This document shows positions 34,101 to 47,260 of a DNA stretch of 64,000 nt, one piece after another. A program made the translations under genes and the position numbers. The notes under the pieces are model-generated. The model was not told the origin of the DNA, searched no databases, and saw nothing but the letters and a program-made list of their open reading frames with translations. Source of the DNA: Pogonophryne albipinna (lineage: Eukaryota > Chordata > Actinopteri > Perciformes > Artedidraconidae); NCBI GenBank assembly GCA_028583405.1, contig CM053246.1, positions 27,638,557 to 27,702,556 of the forward strand, in the 5' to 3' direction. Each line of letters opens with the position of its first letter. Position 1 is the first letter of the stretch.

Positions 34101-37100
34101 TGGTGGAAAGTCTGGGTCTTTTCTGCACAGCGCAACAAATCCTGAACGAACACAGAGCATCGCTGGTGCCTCATCGGTTGTGAAGGACACTATTTTATGA
34201 ATGGGAATCTTGTACTCACGAACATAGTCCTTGAATGCCTTGTACACATCCTCACCCCTGGTTCTTTCTTTCAATGGGATAAGGGCAAGAAAGGCCTCCT
34301 TGACAGTAAAATCCGTGAAAACCATTCTGACAAACACACCTAGCTGGGCTGTGTCTGTGGCATCGGTAGACTCGTCAAATTGAACTGAAAAGTATTCCGA
34401 GAGAGACAAGTCTTTTAATACTTGCTGGAATACATCTTCGGACAATGACTCGACTCTTCTGGCTACAATAGGTGCACCAAGTGGTACACTTTTTATCCTT
34501 GCTTTTATGTCCTCTTTGTTTTTGAAATCCGCAAACAAGACGTCAGCTGTGGCGCTCATTGCTTCTTTAATCATCTCACCATCCGTAAATGTTTTTTTGT
34601 GCTGAGCCAAAATATGGCTAATCCGGAGGGACGTTTCTGTAGCTGCATTGCTCTTTGCTGTAGGCGCGATGAAAAGCGACTGCTGTGCTTTTAGTCCTCT
34701 TTTCAGTTCATCAATTCTTTTGGTTCTTAATGCGCTGTTGAGTGGATATGAGTCTTTGAATTTACCATGGGTGCTCGCATGATGGCGCTCCAGGTTGCCC
34801 CGTTTCGCCAAGGCTACCGCCTGTTGGCATATGAGGCATATAGTCTTCTCTTTCGCTGATGTGAAAAGAAATTCATGCTCCCATTCCGGGTGGAAATAAT
34901 ACGTTTTTGATTTCTTTTTCGCCGGACCCTCAGCCATATCGATGTTGGTTAAAGATTAGCAGAACTTGGTACAGTTTAAGTTACTCCTCAAGATGACCGT
35001 TAAGATACGATTTTTAACCCCACCCACAATTGCATGCAGCAATTCATAGACGTCAACATATCTAATAACCAATTGGAGTTTGTAAAATGACCTGTGCGTG
35101 ATTCAAATCAACAAACCAGAGCTAGGTCTAAAAAGTGTGTTTAAACAACCAACCAACCAGAGCATGAACATTTTTTTTTTTTTGGAAAATATTATTATTA
35201 TTTTTAAATGCTAGGGATCGACAGTGAAGGCTTTGAGGATCGACCAGTCGATCGCGATCGACCGGTCGATCGCGATCGACCTGTTGGTTACCCCTGATCT
35301 ACACCATTAGTTGCTCCCAATAAATGTAAATGAATGCATTCAAATAAACAGGTGACGTGCAGGGTAGATATTCTGAAAGCTCCTCACCTTCTCCTCTGCC
35401 TCCAGTCTCTCGTTCTCAGCCAGGGCCGACCAGAACACTGCCCTCAGCCCTTGTTTCTGGAAGTATGTGGCCCAGGCTCGCCTCTGCTGTCTGGTCAGCA
35501 GGTCGGCCTTATTCACCAGCACCATGTTCACCTTATGCTCTGACACTTCCTTTACATACAACTCCTGGGAACACAACAACAGAAAAGTGTCATATGTTTA
35601 GTTCACCTTTGTACAGTATTTCCCGTCTGTTTAATTTATTTCAATTAATAGAGTATACAATTTGTACAAATTTAAGAGACAAACAAATCAACATGAAAGA
35701 TAACAGCTTAAAATAAATCAAACTCTTCAAGAAAAGTATAAAAGAACTGAAACCCAGTATTTAAAATGTGTATCTTAAAGCATTGACAACTGTCAGCGAA
35801 AAACGTATTTAGTCACAGTTAAGAGTCACTTACCAGGTCAGAACTTCTGAACAGCAAAGGATTTCTGCCATCAACAATCTGAACAACGACGTCACTGCAA
35901 GAAAAGTTTTAAACACGTGAAACAAATTCCTCATTGAAGACAGGATAAAGCTAACAGTTGTACACAGCTCTTGTTTTTTTTACCTCCTCTCGATCACTCT
36001 CCACAGTTGTCTCCAGAACTCCAGGTTCCTCTCAAATGGGGTGAGAAATAGCTTCTGCTCCTCTTCGAGACTTTAGGGGAAACACTTGACGTTAGATTGG
36101 GCAAACTAATAATCAAATAGTTATATAACGACATATAACACATGCTGTATGGACAGCTTTTGTACACAATTTCTTAAACGATAAACATGAAACCACAACA
36201 CTACTGTTTATAAAAAAACAATAATTGTTAGAGCAAATGTGACAGAGTTATCAGAATATTACACACTGTGCAAGCTTTCGTCTCCACTCCAAGAAGCTGT
36301 CTTTCTCCGCTTGTTGAAGTACTTCAGCACTGGTGTCTTCATCCCAGTGGGGGCTTTAAATTGGGAGAGAGATATCACAACATGTTATTATGACAAAAGC
36401 TAAAGGTATCCCTAAAAAGAATGTAGAAGAATGTTCTACGTACCGTCGAGGAATTCTGAGGAAATGCTTATTTTCTTCATGAAGCAGCTTCAGCCTAATT
36501 CTCTCCTCAGATGTTATTAAGCCTGCTCTTGCTTCCACTGGCACAAACTTGATGTTGAGTTTCTCTAAGAAAATAAAGCAAGAAATAAACATCAATGGCA
36601 TCATAAGACAAATAAGCAGTGGATAACACAGGGACAGTTAAGCCAAACATAAATAAATAAATATGAGCACTCTCAATGCCAACTTCATTGAGAATCAACA
36701 TGACAATGAATCTTGAATCCAGAAACATTTCATCAATGAAGCTCTGAGGCTTAGACCCCATTTACACTGGAACGTTTGCGTTTACGCACCGTATGCGTTT
36801 TCAAAAAAGTCTTCCGTTCACACGCATTCGATTAATTTAACGTGTCTGTTCACACGAGACCGCTGGAAACGCTGTAGTACATATGCCAGGCCTGTAAGTG
36901 GCGCTGCTGCCGCCACAAAATACACCAAAAGCAGCGAAGGCATGGTTGCCCTTCTGTTTATTCTCCGCGGTGAACGCAAGCCCCGAGGAAGTGCGCCGGA
37001 CTCAGATGAAAATATTCGTGCTGGCCAAACGGCGGTACTACACTTCCGTTTGGTTGCCAGGCCCGGAAACACTTTTTCCCATTGACTTACATGGGGAAAG

Positions 37101-37915
37101 AGTGGTCTGTAAACCGTTGGATAATTTTTTTTAAACTAAATAAACTACCCAGTATGAACACTTGTATAGCCCTTATTAAAAACATTCGTTCCTCAAGTTG
37201 TAATAATGTGCTAATAACGTTATTCTGAGAGTTATTTCCCTCTGCATTATGAACGCGCATCTAACCCACGGGACCGTGCCGCCCGGCACGTTCATGTTAC
37301 GTGTCCCGACCAATCAGAGCACACTGTGCTCACAGGGAGGGTGGGTGCTGGAGCTATTGGAGCAACAACGAGCCGTTAAAGGCAGAGAGTGAAATTCAGT
37401 GAATACACGTAGTTTACAGAGATGCTGTTTGAGAAACCAATGTGAGTTGCATTTATCTTTACCCATGGATGCACAATAAGAACGGACCCATATCGTCTTA
37501 CTGCCATCCCACGGAGCTGTAATAATGGATATATTGCACATGTTTGCTGTAATTCATTATCATACTACATGGGCTGTATGATTAAATCTTGTACCGTAAA
37601 TGTTGTATTAAATAAAGTTAATATTACTTATTATAAGTATATATATTATATATATATATATATATATATTAGGGCTGTCAGTCGATTAAAATATGTAATT
37701 AATCGCACATTTTTTATCTGTTCTAAATGTACCTTAGAGGAATATTTTTCAAGTTTTTAATACTCTTATCAACATATGAGTGGACAAATATGCTTTATGC
37801 TAATGTTTATTATCATTTGAATGATGACAAATATTCTCATGAATATTAAACACAACAACCTCTGAACATTACAAATATTTGCCTCAATTCAACCTGGAAC
37901 CTCTCATACAATACA

Positions 37916-37977
<62 letters not shown>

Positions 37978-40763
37978 TCGTTGGAGCTATGTGCAACTCA
38001 AGGCATATGCTCGAACGGGAGCTGCCTGGACGATGCAATCATGTTGCGCGCACTATCCGTGCTGAGTGTGCTGACTTTTCGTACACTGTCTGGCTTCCTG
38101 CATAATAAAGTCAAGTGCTCGGCACAGTTGTCGGTGAAATGTCGCTCCTCTGTTTTCATTTAAACAGCTCCTTATATCCGTTAGCGCTGCTAGCTAGCAC
38201 CAGATGCTAACAACAACAATACACGTAAGGTCTATCTCTCGCTCGCTCGTGGCACACATACACACACCCTCCCGGTCCTCTCGATGGCCAGTCGGTGCCT
38301 GCCGGTGAGCGTGGAAGTGTGGTCTGCCGCAAGCGGGCAGCAGGAGCGGGGCTGTCAGCATCAGCTTGTAGATGGTATTTTAAACTCGATGCGCTCTGAA
38401 GTTACGGGGCGGCCGAGGACAAAAAATACACATGCGTTAATCGCGTTAAAATAATTAGTGGCGTTAATTTTTTTTTGCGTTAACGCGTTATTAACGCGTT
38501 AACTTGACAGCCCTAATATATATACAGTGCAATCATTCTTTCATGCTAAATGAAGCTCTGTTGGATATCACTAGATCCTGTTACAGCGTAATATAAGTAC
38601 ATAACGATTGATGGCACATTAGCATTATTACTAGCTAGCTGCTAACTGCCGCCTCGTTAATATCAAATCCATCATAATAACAAATCATTACCATGCTGTC
38701 ATGAACGTGCGGTGCCGTTACGTGTACGCAAATTGACGTGCTTGATGTGAACGAGCATTTTGGTTAAAGTTGCGCATGCGCTATGAGCGCACATACGGGT
38801 ACTTCTCAGGCATGCCGGGTAATCTGTGACGTTTCGCTCTCAAAAGTTGGGCCATTTTATCATCATGCGCTAATGAGCAACTCTCATAGGAATGAATGAG
38901 GCCCCGCCTCCCACGCTGTATCCAGTTCTTATTATACATCCATGGGTGGACGGCGTGTGCTCCTCATGGTGCTCCTGCTGTAAATCTCTCCGGTAGTCCA
39001 CCAGCAGATGAAAAACACCCACCTCTCCGCCTCTTCCAAGGGACGAGGGAACCATGCGGCAGAGTTTCCGTTTACATTTTTTTTCGCCGGCCAACATGTC
39101 CGTTAAAGTTTAAATCTTCCATACAAAATTAGAAAAGCGCCGGTCAGAGGTCTTCTTTGTTATTTATTGAGCTTTAAAACAAATTGATAACGACTCTGTA
39201 TAATAATAATAAACGGAGCCTCTCTTTTCCTCCCCCTCTTCTGACAGCCCAGCAGCAGCAGGAGACGTGGGGAGAGGGAGACGTGGGGAGAGGGAGACGT
39301 GGGGAGAGGGAGACGTGGGGAGAGGAAGGCGGGGCTATTTCATCGTTATCAGAAAATGATCGTATAGAGGAGATTACACGGAGCCGTTTGACCCCCCAGA
39401 GCGTTCCGTTTGCAGATCTATCCACCTTGGGACCAGTTATCGTTTGCGGGGTCCGTTTCTATCGTTTTGTTACGGCCTCGTGTACACGAAAGGGCTATAC
39501 ATACGCAAGAGAAACTATGCAGATACAACCCGTTTCGTCCTCGTGTAAACGGGGTCTAAGACTATTAGTGACATGAGCAATAAGTCCATTTAAACAACTG
39601 TACATTTGGTTTGAGGGCATTTAATTAACTATTTAATCTGGGTGCAGGTCGAAATAATACAACATCTGTGTCTAGAATGGCATATATTGTACTAAGTACT
39701 TTGCAATGCTTATTGAGTACAAATTATTGACAGTCTGTGACCACAACACACATCCGAAGAACACATACGTTTAGTGACTTATTACTAACCTGCAACAAAC
39801 TCCGTTCCTGCCAACTCTGCAGTGGCCAGAAAATCATCCATTGAACTCTGTTCTGTCACCGACTGCAGGTTCAGCCGACCCCAGTCATAGCCATCATTCA
39901 GCTCACTTGTGTGGATCTGCAAAGGTGAAAAAAGGGTCAAATAAGGGCTTCATTAATAACGAACCTCACATTAGTCAAGGATTACAGTGAGTACTTAAGA
40001 AAAAAAAGTATACGGTGTTCTGCCCTAACATTACTTAGGATGTTTTTTGTTTGCTCACTTTATTTAACATTGATTTAACCAAGCGAGTCATAAAAAAAAA
40101 AAGAAAAGGCAAAGGTAGAAATGTAGCAGGCACACATCAAGCCATTTCCAACAGACCCTATACTTACATACAATCGCATGTAACGAAAGATATATATTAA
40201 CATAATGCAGTCTGAAAACAAGCTTCGGGCAGGTACAGTAGCTAGCAGACAACAGCATCAGAAAATAGAGCAGCTTCAAAAGTGTTTATAACAGCAGCAG
40301 CATGAGCAAACTATGCATGTGGCCACAGTAACAAGCAAACAGACAAGGTTAGGGAATATAATGTCTAATTTATCTCCATGCCGAATTGTTCACAGGAGCA
40401 TATTTATTACGAAAAGTTGTTTATAGTGGCACTTTACATTGAATATATTCAGAGCAGCGATAAAATAATATTTTCTCAATGGAGTTTGGCGCAAGCAACT
40501 TCCCATGTTAGTCAGATCTATTGAGAGCTCACCCGAAACACACATGTTGAGTGGCAGTTCAAACAGCACCGACAGTGAACTTAATCAAATATCACGAAAA
40601 GCAACATATACACAATTATTTGATAAAGCATGTGTAATATAAGTTCGTTTTTGCCCTGACATACCCATGAGTCGCCTCTCTTTTTTCCTCGGCCTGCATT
40701 CAACCTTTCCTTTATCAGAGTTCGACCCAGTGCTCCTGCTCCTCCTACTTTCTTCTTACCCAT
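28144..40763 (-). CDS. LSG1: Large subunit GTPase 1 homologue, 14 exons
   Basis: Coding exons on minus: 40665-40763, 39790-39916, 36444-36564, 36267-36353, 35984-36070, 35834-35894, 35388-35564, 32071-32442, 31746-31847, 31509-31652, 29731-29854, 29420-29499, 28424-28597 and 28144-28323. They total 1935 bases, 644 residues plus stop; human LSG1 is similar in length. The GTPase motifs are circularly permuted as in the YlqF/LSG1 family: G4 NKAD at 212-215, SAL (G5) nearby, then an acidic insert encoded by exon 8, then G1 [10 protein letters not shown] at 379-388, G2 around ATPGHTKHF and G3 DCPG at 423-426. The basic C-terminus ([14 protein letters not shown]) is conserved. The family releases NMD3 from cytoplasmic pre-60S particles (established). 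Intron 10 is a U12-type AT-AC intron; introns 2, 7 and 10 hold DNA transposons and intron 12 a SINE. The start [10 protein letters not shown] is the first ATG and matches orthologue N-termini. Confidence 0.97.
28668..28951 (+). repeat. tRNA-derived SINE in LSG1 intron 12
   Basis: The 5' part looks like a tRNA with an A-box-like TGGCTGCGAGGGAGTGCGG and a perfect B box GGTTCGATCCC (28717-28727). The body has TGTGTGAATGTGTGTGAATG and the tail TAAAGCGCTACATAAGTACA then CCATTTACCATTT, typical of a widespread teleost SINE. It is antisense to LSG1. Target duplications are not clear. Confidence 0.85.
30355..31402 (-). mobile_element. Non-autonomous hAT, TAGGGCTGCAACAAACGA family, copy 1
   Basis: Starts TAGGGCTGCAACAAACGACT and ends AGTTGTTGCACCCCTA. 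Flanks AAGCTCAA (30347-30354) and AAGCTCAC (31403-31410) are an 8-bp duplication with one difference. ATCGATTAATC palindromes repeat near both ends. The interior keeps only a BED-finger frame. It lies within the U12-type intron of LSG1, and a truncated relative is at 57833-58672. Confidence 0.93.
30782..31186 (-). pseudogene. hAT transposase BED-finger fragment
   Basis: The 134-codon frame includes [17 protein letters not shown] and [14 protein letters not shown], a BED finger with C-x2-C and H-x4-H spacing. A serine-rich tail follows and then a stop. No catalytic core remains. The upstream 60 residues are not recognisable and may not be translated. Confidence 0.75.
32662..35296 (-). mobile_element. 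Nearly full-length autonomous hAT in LSG1 intron 7
   Basis: Starts CAGTGGTAACCAACC and ends GGTTGGTTACCCCTG, with a perfect 8-bp duplication ATCTACAC (32654-32661 and 35297-35304). The right end has six or so GATCGAC/GTCGATC motifs in about 70 bases (35215-35283); the left has GAGATCGACC. It encodes one long transposase frame on minus, interrupted by a single stop. The perfect duplication and intact frame suggest a recent insertion. It is in the same orientation as LSG1. Confidence 0.97.
33090..34937 (-). pseudogene. hAT transposase (ZBED5/GTF2IRD2 type), one internal stop
   Basis: The frame spans 615 codons. N-terminal: [13 protein letters not shown], then CLIC and [10 protein letters not shown], a BED-like finger. 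Core: [11 protein letters not shown] holds the first catalytic aspartate, [12 protein letters not shown] the second, and [11 protein letters not shown] the conserved C-x2-H. C-terminal: [20 protein letters not shown] carries the glutamate and the hATC region. Codon 345 (33903-33905) is TGA where relatives have tryptophan in VRWLSRGKVL; translation resumes in the same frame as [10 protein letters not shown]. Otherwise there are no frameshifts. Established: hAT transposases use a DDE RNase-H-like fold. The stop should inactivate the protein unless read through. Confidence 0.95.
37670..38515. mobile_element. Non-autonomous hAT, TAGGGCTGTCA family
   Basis: Starts TAGGGCTGTCAGTCGATTAA and ends GTTAACTTGACAGCCCTA. 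TAATCGC and GCGTTAA motifs repeat near the ends. It sits in a TA-dinucleotide tract, so ATATATAT on both sides is consistent with, but does not prove, an 8-bp duplication. It contains the TG microsatellite at 37917-37976 and no transposase. Confidence 0.85.
37917..37976. repeat. (TG)30 microsatellite
   Basis: An uninterrupted TG run of 60 bases inside the TAGGGCTGTCA-family hAT. Confidence 0.98.
39262..39325. repeat. 16-bp tandem repeat, four units
   Basis: Four head-to-tail copies of GAGACGTGGGGAGAGG without mismatch, in the right arm of the composite element in LSG1 intron 2. Confidence 0.95.
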
Positions 40764-40925
40764 ACTAACTTCTGATGTTCTGTAATATAATATATAACAA
40801 ACAAAGCTGTAAATTAAGATATCGGGAAGGTGGAAAATGCTATCTCCGACTAGCTACTGTGCCCCATGTGCACAACGTTGTTGTCGTCAGAACCGGAAGT
40901 GGGATAAACCAATCGAGCCTCATAC
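40764..40925 (-). promoter_or_regulatory. LSG1: LSG1 promoter with ETS and CCAAT sites
   Basis: On minus the order is ATTGG (inverted CCAAT, about 40910), then CACTTCCGGTTC (ETS/GABPA type, 40890-40901), then about 130 bases to the ATG. No TATA box is seen. This arrangement is common in housekeeping genes for ribosome biogenesis. Confidence 0.6.
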
Positions 40926-41815
40926 CCTGACTTCAAATACTAGGAGATATTTGTTAATATTTTTTATTTAAGCATTTGCATACAATATCTGGATAAATAA
41001 ACAATAAACAAATTGGAATTAAAACTCTCCTTTATCTTTATTGGTAGTATATACAGTGACGTGAATATGGTACAGTCCGCTTTTTTGTCCAGCTCTTAAA
41101 GGTGCCCTGAAGAAAACGGGACAGTACCGATATACGTTCCTCATTTTTAACTGCGGTCAGTTTTGAAATAATAATAGGCTACAAATAAATAAAATAAATA
41201 TAATGCAATCCATATCAAGAAAGTACATTGAATTCAACAAATAAAAAGTTAATGTTGATCAAAGTAACACATTAATTATCTCCCATCATCACCAGAAGAT
41301 GGCGATAACCTTCTTCGTTTGTTTATTGTGTGACTTTAGCATTACTTTGCCTGTGTTTTTATTTCCTCTGAATTACCTTATTATTGTATGCACAAAACCC
41401 TAATGCAAACAAATTCTAAGTGAAAACATAATTGGTAAAATGTGTTTAATTTGTTCAAATTAAAACAATTAAAATATGTATTATGCTTACTCTTCCATTA
41501 CCACCATAGTATTCTAATTGACATTTTGAGAGATTTTGTAAAACAAAATATTTATATTTGTCCTATTTTATGCATATTTATAGCCGAAATATAGGCTTCC
41601 CCAATGTAAAATAATATCTGGTTATAGGCTCGTGTTATGCTAAAATATGTAAAAAATTCTAACGAAAAAAAAATATAAGTATATTTATCTAGTTCGAGCG
41701 AATGTATGCTTCGGTCATTTTTGAAAAAAGGGCAAAAGGGAATGTAGTATCAATAAACACAACCATGTTTATTATCATTTGGTTCAGCCCCCCCTACAGT
41801 CTCCCTGAAGTGGTT
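40926..41815. other. LSG1-FAM43A intergenic region
   Basis: A head-to-head gap of about 1.3 kb between the two start codons. It is AT-rich with no repeat or gene recognised, and may hold regulatory DNA for either gene. Confidence 0.5.
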
Positions 41816-41823
41816 TCTCCCTG

Positions 41824-41830
41824 TATATAG
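41824..41830 (+). promoter_or_regulatory. FAM43A: TATA box of FAM43A
   Basis: TATATAG lies about 230 bases before the FAM43A start codon in a short GC-richer stretch (CCCTGTATATAGTCC). Transcription would start near 41855, giving a 5' leader of about 200 bases. Confidence 0.55.
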
Positions 41831-42057
41831 TCCTGAAAGCTCGTCGTTCATCAGTTTCAAAATAGCGAAGAGAGAGGACGGGAGACACAACAATTGGACA
41901 TGAGCTCTTTAGAGGCAAAACAGATGAAGTACGATGTCTTTGAGTTCAATTCTCATAGAGTAGCTCAAACACTTCTTGGATTTAGCAGTTAATACAAAGT
42001 GTATTATTTTCTTTCTCTCAGTAGACTTTGTTGCTGTTGATTGGAAACAGTAATACA

Positions 42058-43098
42058 ATGCTGCCTTGGAAGAAGAATAAGTTCGACCTGATCGAGGAAG
42101 ACAAGCAGTCCAAGCAGAAGGGCTATGCGGTGAGCCTCAACTACTCTGCGCTCACCTCCTTCGCCAAGTCCTGCCCCGAGAGCGCGCTCAACAGGGTGGG
42201 CAGCATGTTCAAGTCAAAGAGGAAAAAGGTGAAGATCACCAGCGAGGACCCGACATACACGGTGCTATACCTGGGGAATGCCACTACCATCCAGTCCAAA
42301 GGGGACGGCTGTACGGACGTTGCCGTGAGCAAGATCTGGGGCAAAAGCGAAATGGGCAAACACGGCACCAAGATGAGGCTGACCATCAGCTCGCAGGGAA
42401 TCCGGATGGTGCATGTGGACGACAAGGCCAGGAGGCCGGGACACTTGTACTTGCTACACCGGATAACATACTGCGTCGCGGACCCGAGGCTACCAAAGAT
42501 TTTCGCCTGGGTTTACAGGCACGAAATGAAGCACAAGGCCGTGATGCTGCGCTGTCACGCAGTGCTGGTGTCCAAGCCGGAGAAGGCAAAGGCTATGGCG
42601 CTGCTGCTGTACCAGACCTCGGCCACGGCCCTGGCTGAGTTCAAAAGACTAAAGCGAAGGGACGATGCCAGGCACCAGCAGCAGCAGCTCATAGGGGAAC
42701 AGACCATCCCGTTGGTCCCCATCAGGAAGCTGCTGAACGGACAGTGCTACTACAAACCCCCGGTGGAGCGTAGCCGGAGCGCACCCAAACTGGGCTCCAT
42801 CACAGAGGACTTAGTCGGGGAGGAGGAGGAGGAGAAAGCGATGCACTTTGAGTGTGAGGACATTCTGGACACGGACGATGATTGTGTTGCTAACGGTAAA
42901 CAGGAATTGACTCAGATTATTAATGACTTGGGGGAGATGAGCATAGGAAACGACCTGCAGACTCTGAAAGCTGACCTCAGAGTCACCAGACTTCTCTCTG
43001 GAGAGAGCACGGGCAGCGAGTCCTCCATAGAGAGCAACCAGGAGCCCCCTCATCTCTCTAATGGCTTTGAGGAGGTAAAGGTGCAGGAAATCGCCTGA
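42058..43098 (+). CDS. FAM43A: FAM43A, PID/PTB-domain protein, single exon
   Basis: The 346-residue product starts MLPWKKNKFDLIEED, as FAM43A proteins do. An in-frame ATG 30 bases upstream would add MLLLIGNSNT, which is not part of the conserved start. Residues about 66-200 form a phosphotyrosine-binding (PID) domain: DPTYTVLYLGNATTIQSKGD, DVAVSKIW, LYLLHRITYCVADPRLPK and FAWVYRHEMKHK. Next come PPVERSRSAPKLGSITEDL, a FAM43 signature, an acidic run near residue 265, and a serine/glutamate-rich tail. The gene is intronless, as in other vertebrates, and GC-rich against an AT-rich background. Its biochemical role is poorly known. It lies head to head with LSG1 as in human 3q29. Confidence 0.98.
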   Translation: MLPWKKNKFDLIEEDKQSKQKGYAVSLNYSALTSFAKSCPESALNRVGSMFKSKRKKVKITSEDPTYTVLYLGNATTIQSKGDGCTDVAVSKIWGKSEMGKHGTKMRLTISSQGIRMVHVDDKARRPGHLYLLHRITYCVADPRLPKIFAWVYRHEMKHKAVMLRCHAVLVSKPEKAKAMALLLYQTSATALAEFKRLKRRDDARHQQQQLIGEQTIPLVPIRKLLNGQCYYKPPVERSRSAPKLGSITEDLVGEEEEEKAMHFECEDILDTDDDCVANGKQELTQIINDLGEMSIGNDLQTLKADLRVTRLLSGESTGSESSIESNQEPPHLSNGFEEVKVQEIA

Positions 43099-43787
43099 AT
43101 ATTATATTTCCGGGCAAGTCTCCTATGATGAGCCATGTCTCCACAAGAAACATTTTCCCTGTCTTTGTTTTGGAGAGTGTTTGTCCAACATGGTGCCTAA
43201 CTACTTAAGCTCTGGGACAATAACAGCACATTGACACACAATAAGGCTACTGAACGATACCTTAATATTGTGTCAACCTATGAACAAAACAAATAAGTGC
43301 ATGCCCATTTGAGAGAGGAAAAGACACAAATCCAAGTGTGCCCAGGACGCACTGCACTAATTCCATCTCTTTTATTTAAGAGGATTTGTGTATCCTCAAG
43401 CTTGTTTACCTAACTTTACTCTCTCTTGCAAATTGCGTTTTTCTGTTGAAAGATGCTCTTAATGATCCAAAAATACTTAGTTTTTAAGCACGATTTGTTA
43501 TTTTCCTAAGTGGTTCAGTGGGTCTAAACAGGCATCCTTAATTTTCCTGTCAGGGCGCTCTTGTTACTGCCTGTTAATTTACTTTATTTTGCACTGTTGT
43601 GGAAGTATTATGTTGACTACATGTACTTAATGTTTGTTGGTATGTTGCCTAAAACATCAATGTCTTATCTTTGCTGTGCAAAAGAAACACACCTTTATGT
43701 ATTGAGATGTAAAGTACGATGTTTAAAGTATAAATATTATTTTCTAAAGGAAAATGTGGTTTGTTATGTGAACCTCATAGACTTATC

Positions 43788-43800
43788 AATAAAAAATAAA
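43788..43800 (+). terminator. FAM43A: Poly(A) signals of FAM43A
   Basis: Two AATAAA hexamers (43788-43793 and 43795-43800) lie about 690 bases after the stop codon. The 3' untranslated region between has TTTATTT-type AU-rich segments. Confidence 0.7.
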
Positions 43801-43805
43801 ATTAT

Positions 43806-45215
43806 ATGAAACTGTGAAACTTTCTGTGTAGATTTGTGTTGGAAAACATTTAGGCATTTGTTTCCCTCTTGTGCAATATGAGTGGGGATTTACCCTGAGA
43901 GGCTCAGATTCAGGTCAGATTTGCAGTGTGAAAAAAGCAACATGGAGGCAGGAAACACGGAGAGATATTTCTTAGCTGTATGGACTACAGGTACCATCAT
44001 ATTATTATTTATTTATTTAATAGCCTTGGCTGAAAATGTGTCCTTTTTCGCCAAATTGTTTTCTGGGAACAGGCTGTTGAAGTTATTCAATTAAGGTACT
44101 GAAGGCCCATTCATTCTGCCTGGCCTCAGGGAAGCCAGGACACACAGGAAGACGTCACCACAAGCAAGCTATTAGAACATCACATGGGTCCTTTAATGAC
44201 AAGACGGCTGACCCCCAGATGCCTTAACAACATACTGACTGTTTTATTTTATTTTCTATTACGTCTTCCTTTCATGAGACAGAGAATCTCTCAAGGGCAA
44301 GAACAAGTTCTGTTGAATCCACATAGGCTACTGCAATGTTGTATGTGTAGATCCAAAGCCAGCCAGTACATTTATTTTACATTTGGTCTTTGTATTGAAT
44401 CAGAACAAGGTTTATGGAGGAAAGATTGAGGAACAATTTGATAATTCATGATTTGGAAAGAAGTACATACCTAATCATTTCTAATAGAGGACTTTACAGT
44501 ACATAATCATGAGTTACTAGAGAGCAGACTGGGATATCCTATATTAATCAATCTTTTTGTAATGATTAGTTTAACAGTCACACAATGACAAAACACTACA
44601 TTTCATTATAGTGGCAGAGGCCTATGTATTGACACAGTACCACTGAAGCCTAAATGAAATGTTTGGGTGAGTTATACCATTTGAAGACATGCATAGAGTT
44701 GAGTTGTACCATAAAACAGTTCTGACTTACGGTTAAAGATGTCAAAAATGGTAATATTCACAGCCATAAATATGTGAACATCATTTCAGCACATAATCGT
44801 CCTGCTAACTGGTTTAAATGTATGTACCAACGTTTTATTCATTTATTATAGTGTTGTTAGTTCACCAAAATATAAGTTGATGAAGGAAAGTGACACATTA
44901 GGTTACTTCCTCCTATTTAAAGATAGTGTATCAGGTGCAATGTCTGATAACTACAGTGGCAAAGTGGCAGATAAACTCTCATCATGCGAGGGTTGTGACT
45001 TTGCAGCAGTGACACAACTTCCCTTGCAGCTCTAAAAGTAGAAGACCTGCCACTGTCACTTCCCCTCCACATAACAACCGGCCTACGCCTACTGCACAAA
45101 GTTCTTACCAGACTTTCATATGAAACAGTATCACCACACTTATTTTGTTTATTTATAAATGTATATAAATCTTTGGAGGTATGAATCTGTCTGCCAGAGC
45201 CACACTCCGAAAGCC
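43806..45215. other. FAM43A downstream flank, unique sequence
   Basis: No gene or repeat recognised. Two plus-strand frames of 70-81 codons lack domains. Confidence 0.45.
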
Positions 45216-45223
45216 CGCTGCAT

Positions 45224-45532
45224 TAGGGCTGCAACTATTGATTATATTCTCGATTATTCTTTGGTAAATAAAATGTCAGGAAATAGTTTACATGTCCCCC
45301 CTAGTGCCTTAATGTCTTAGCTAATGTTTTTTAATGTTTTGTTTTAACAGCCCACAGAACACCCCAATATATACTCTTTAACGCTATTTAAAAAAAGAGG
45401 AAAGCAAGAAAAAAAAAAATTCAGAGACATTTCAGCGTGAAAAACTACAATAATGATTTATTGATTATCAACATTGTTGACGATTACTTTCTTATCAACT
45501 AATTGATCTGTCGACTAATGTTTGCAGCTTCA
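45224..45532. mobile_element. Degenerate hAT MITE (TAGGGCTGCAACTA type)
   Basis: Begins TAGGGCTGCAACTATTGATT, contains TAAAATGTCAGGAAATAG typical of a very common fish hAT MITE, and ends with ACTAATGTTTGCAGCTTCA. Flanks CGCTGCAT (45216-45223) and CACGGCAT (45533-45540) match at 6 of 8 positions, suggesting an old duplication. Confidence 0.75.
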
Positions 45533-45540
45533 CACGGCAT

Positions 45541-47260
<1,720 letters not shown>

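Larger units (their letters stand above)
36750..39560. mobile_element. Composite DNA transposon filling LSG1 intron 2
   Basis: The left end reads CTTAGACCCCATTTACACTG and the right end, reversed, CTTAGACCCCGTTTACACGA, an imperfect inverted repeat extending past 20 bases. A clean target duplication is not visible. Inside are the 37670-38515 hAT, a TG tract and a short tandem array, so the host element is smaller than the span. No transposase is recognised. The two ends share CGTTTNCGT/ACGNAAACG-like words. Confidence 0.7.

Noticed and set aside
42141..43053. Minus-strand frames of 67-94 codons opposite FAM43A
   Set aside because: They are antisense shadows of the GC-rich conserved FAM43A coding sequence and have no domain.
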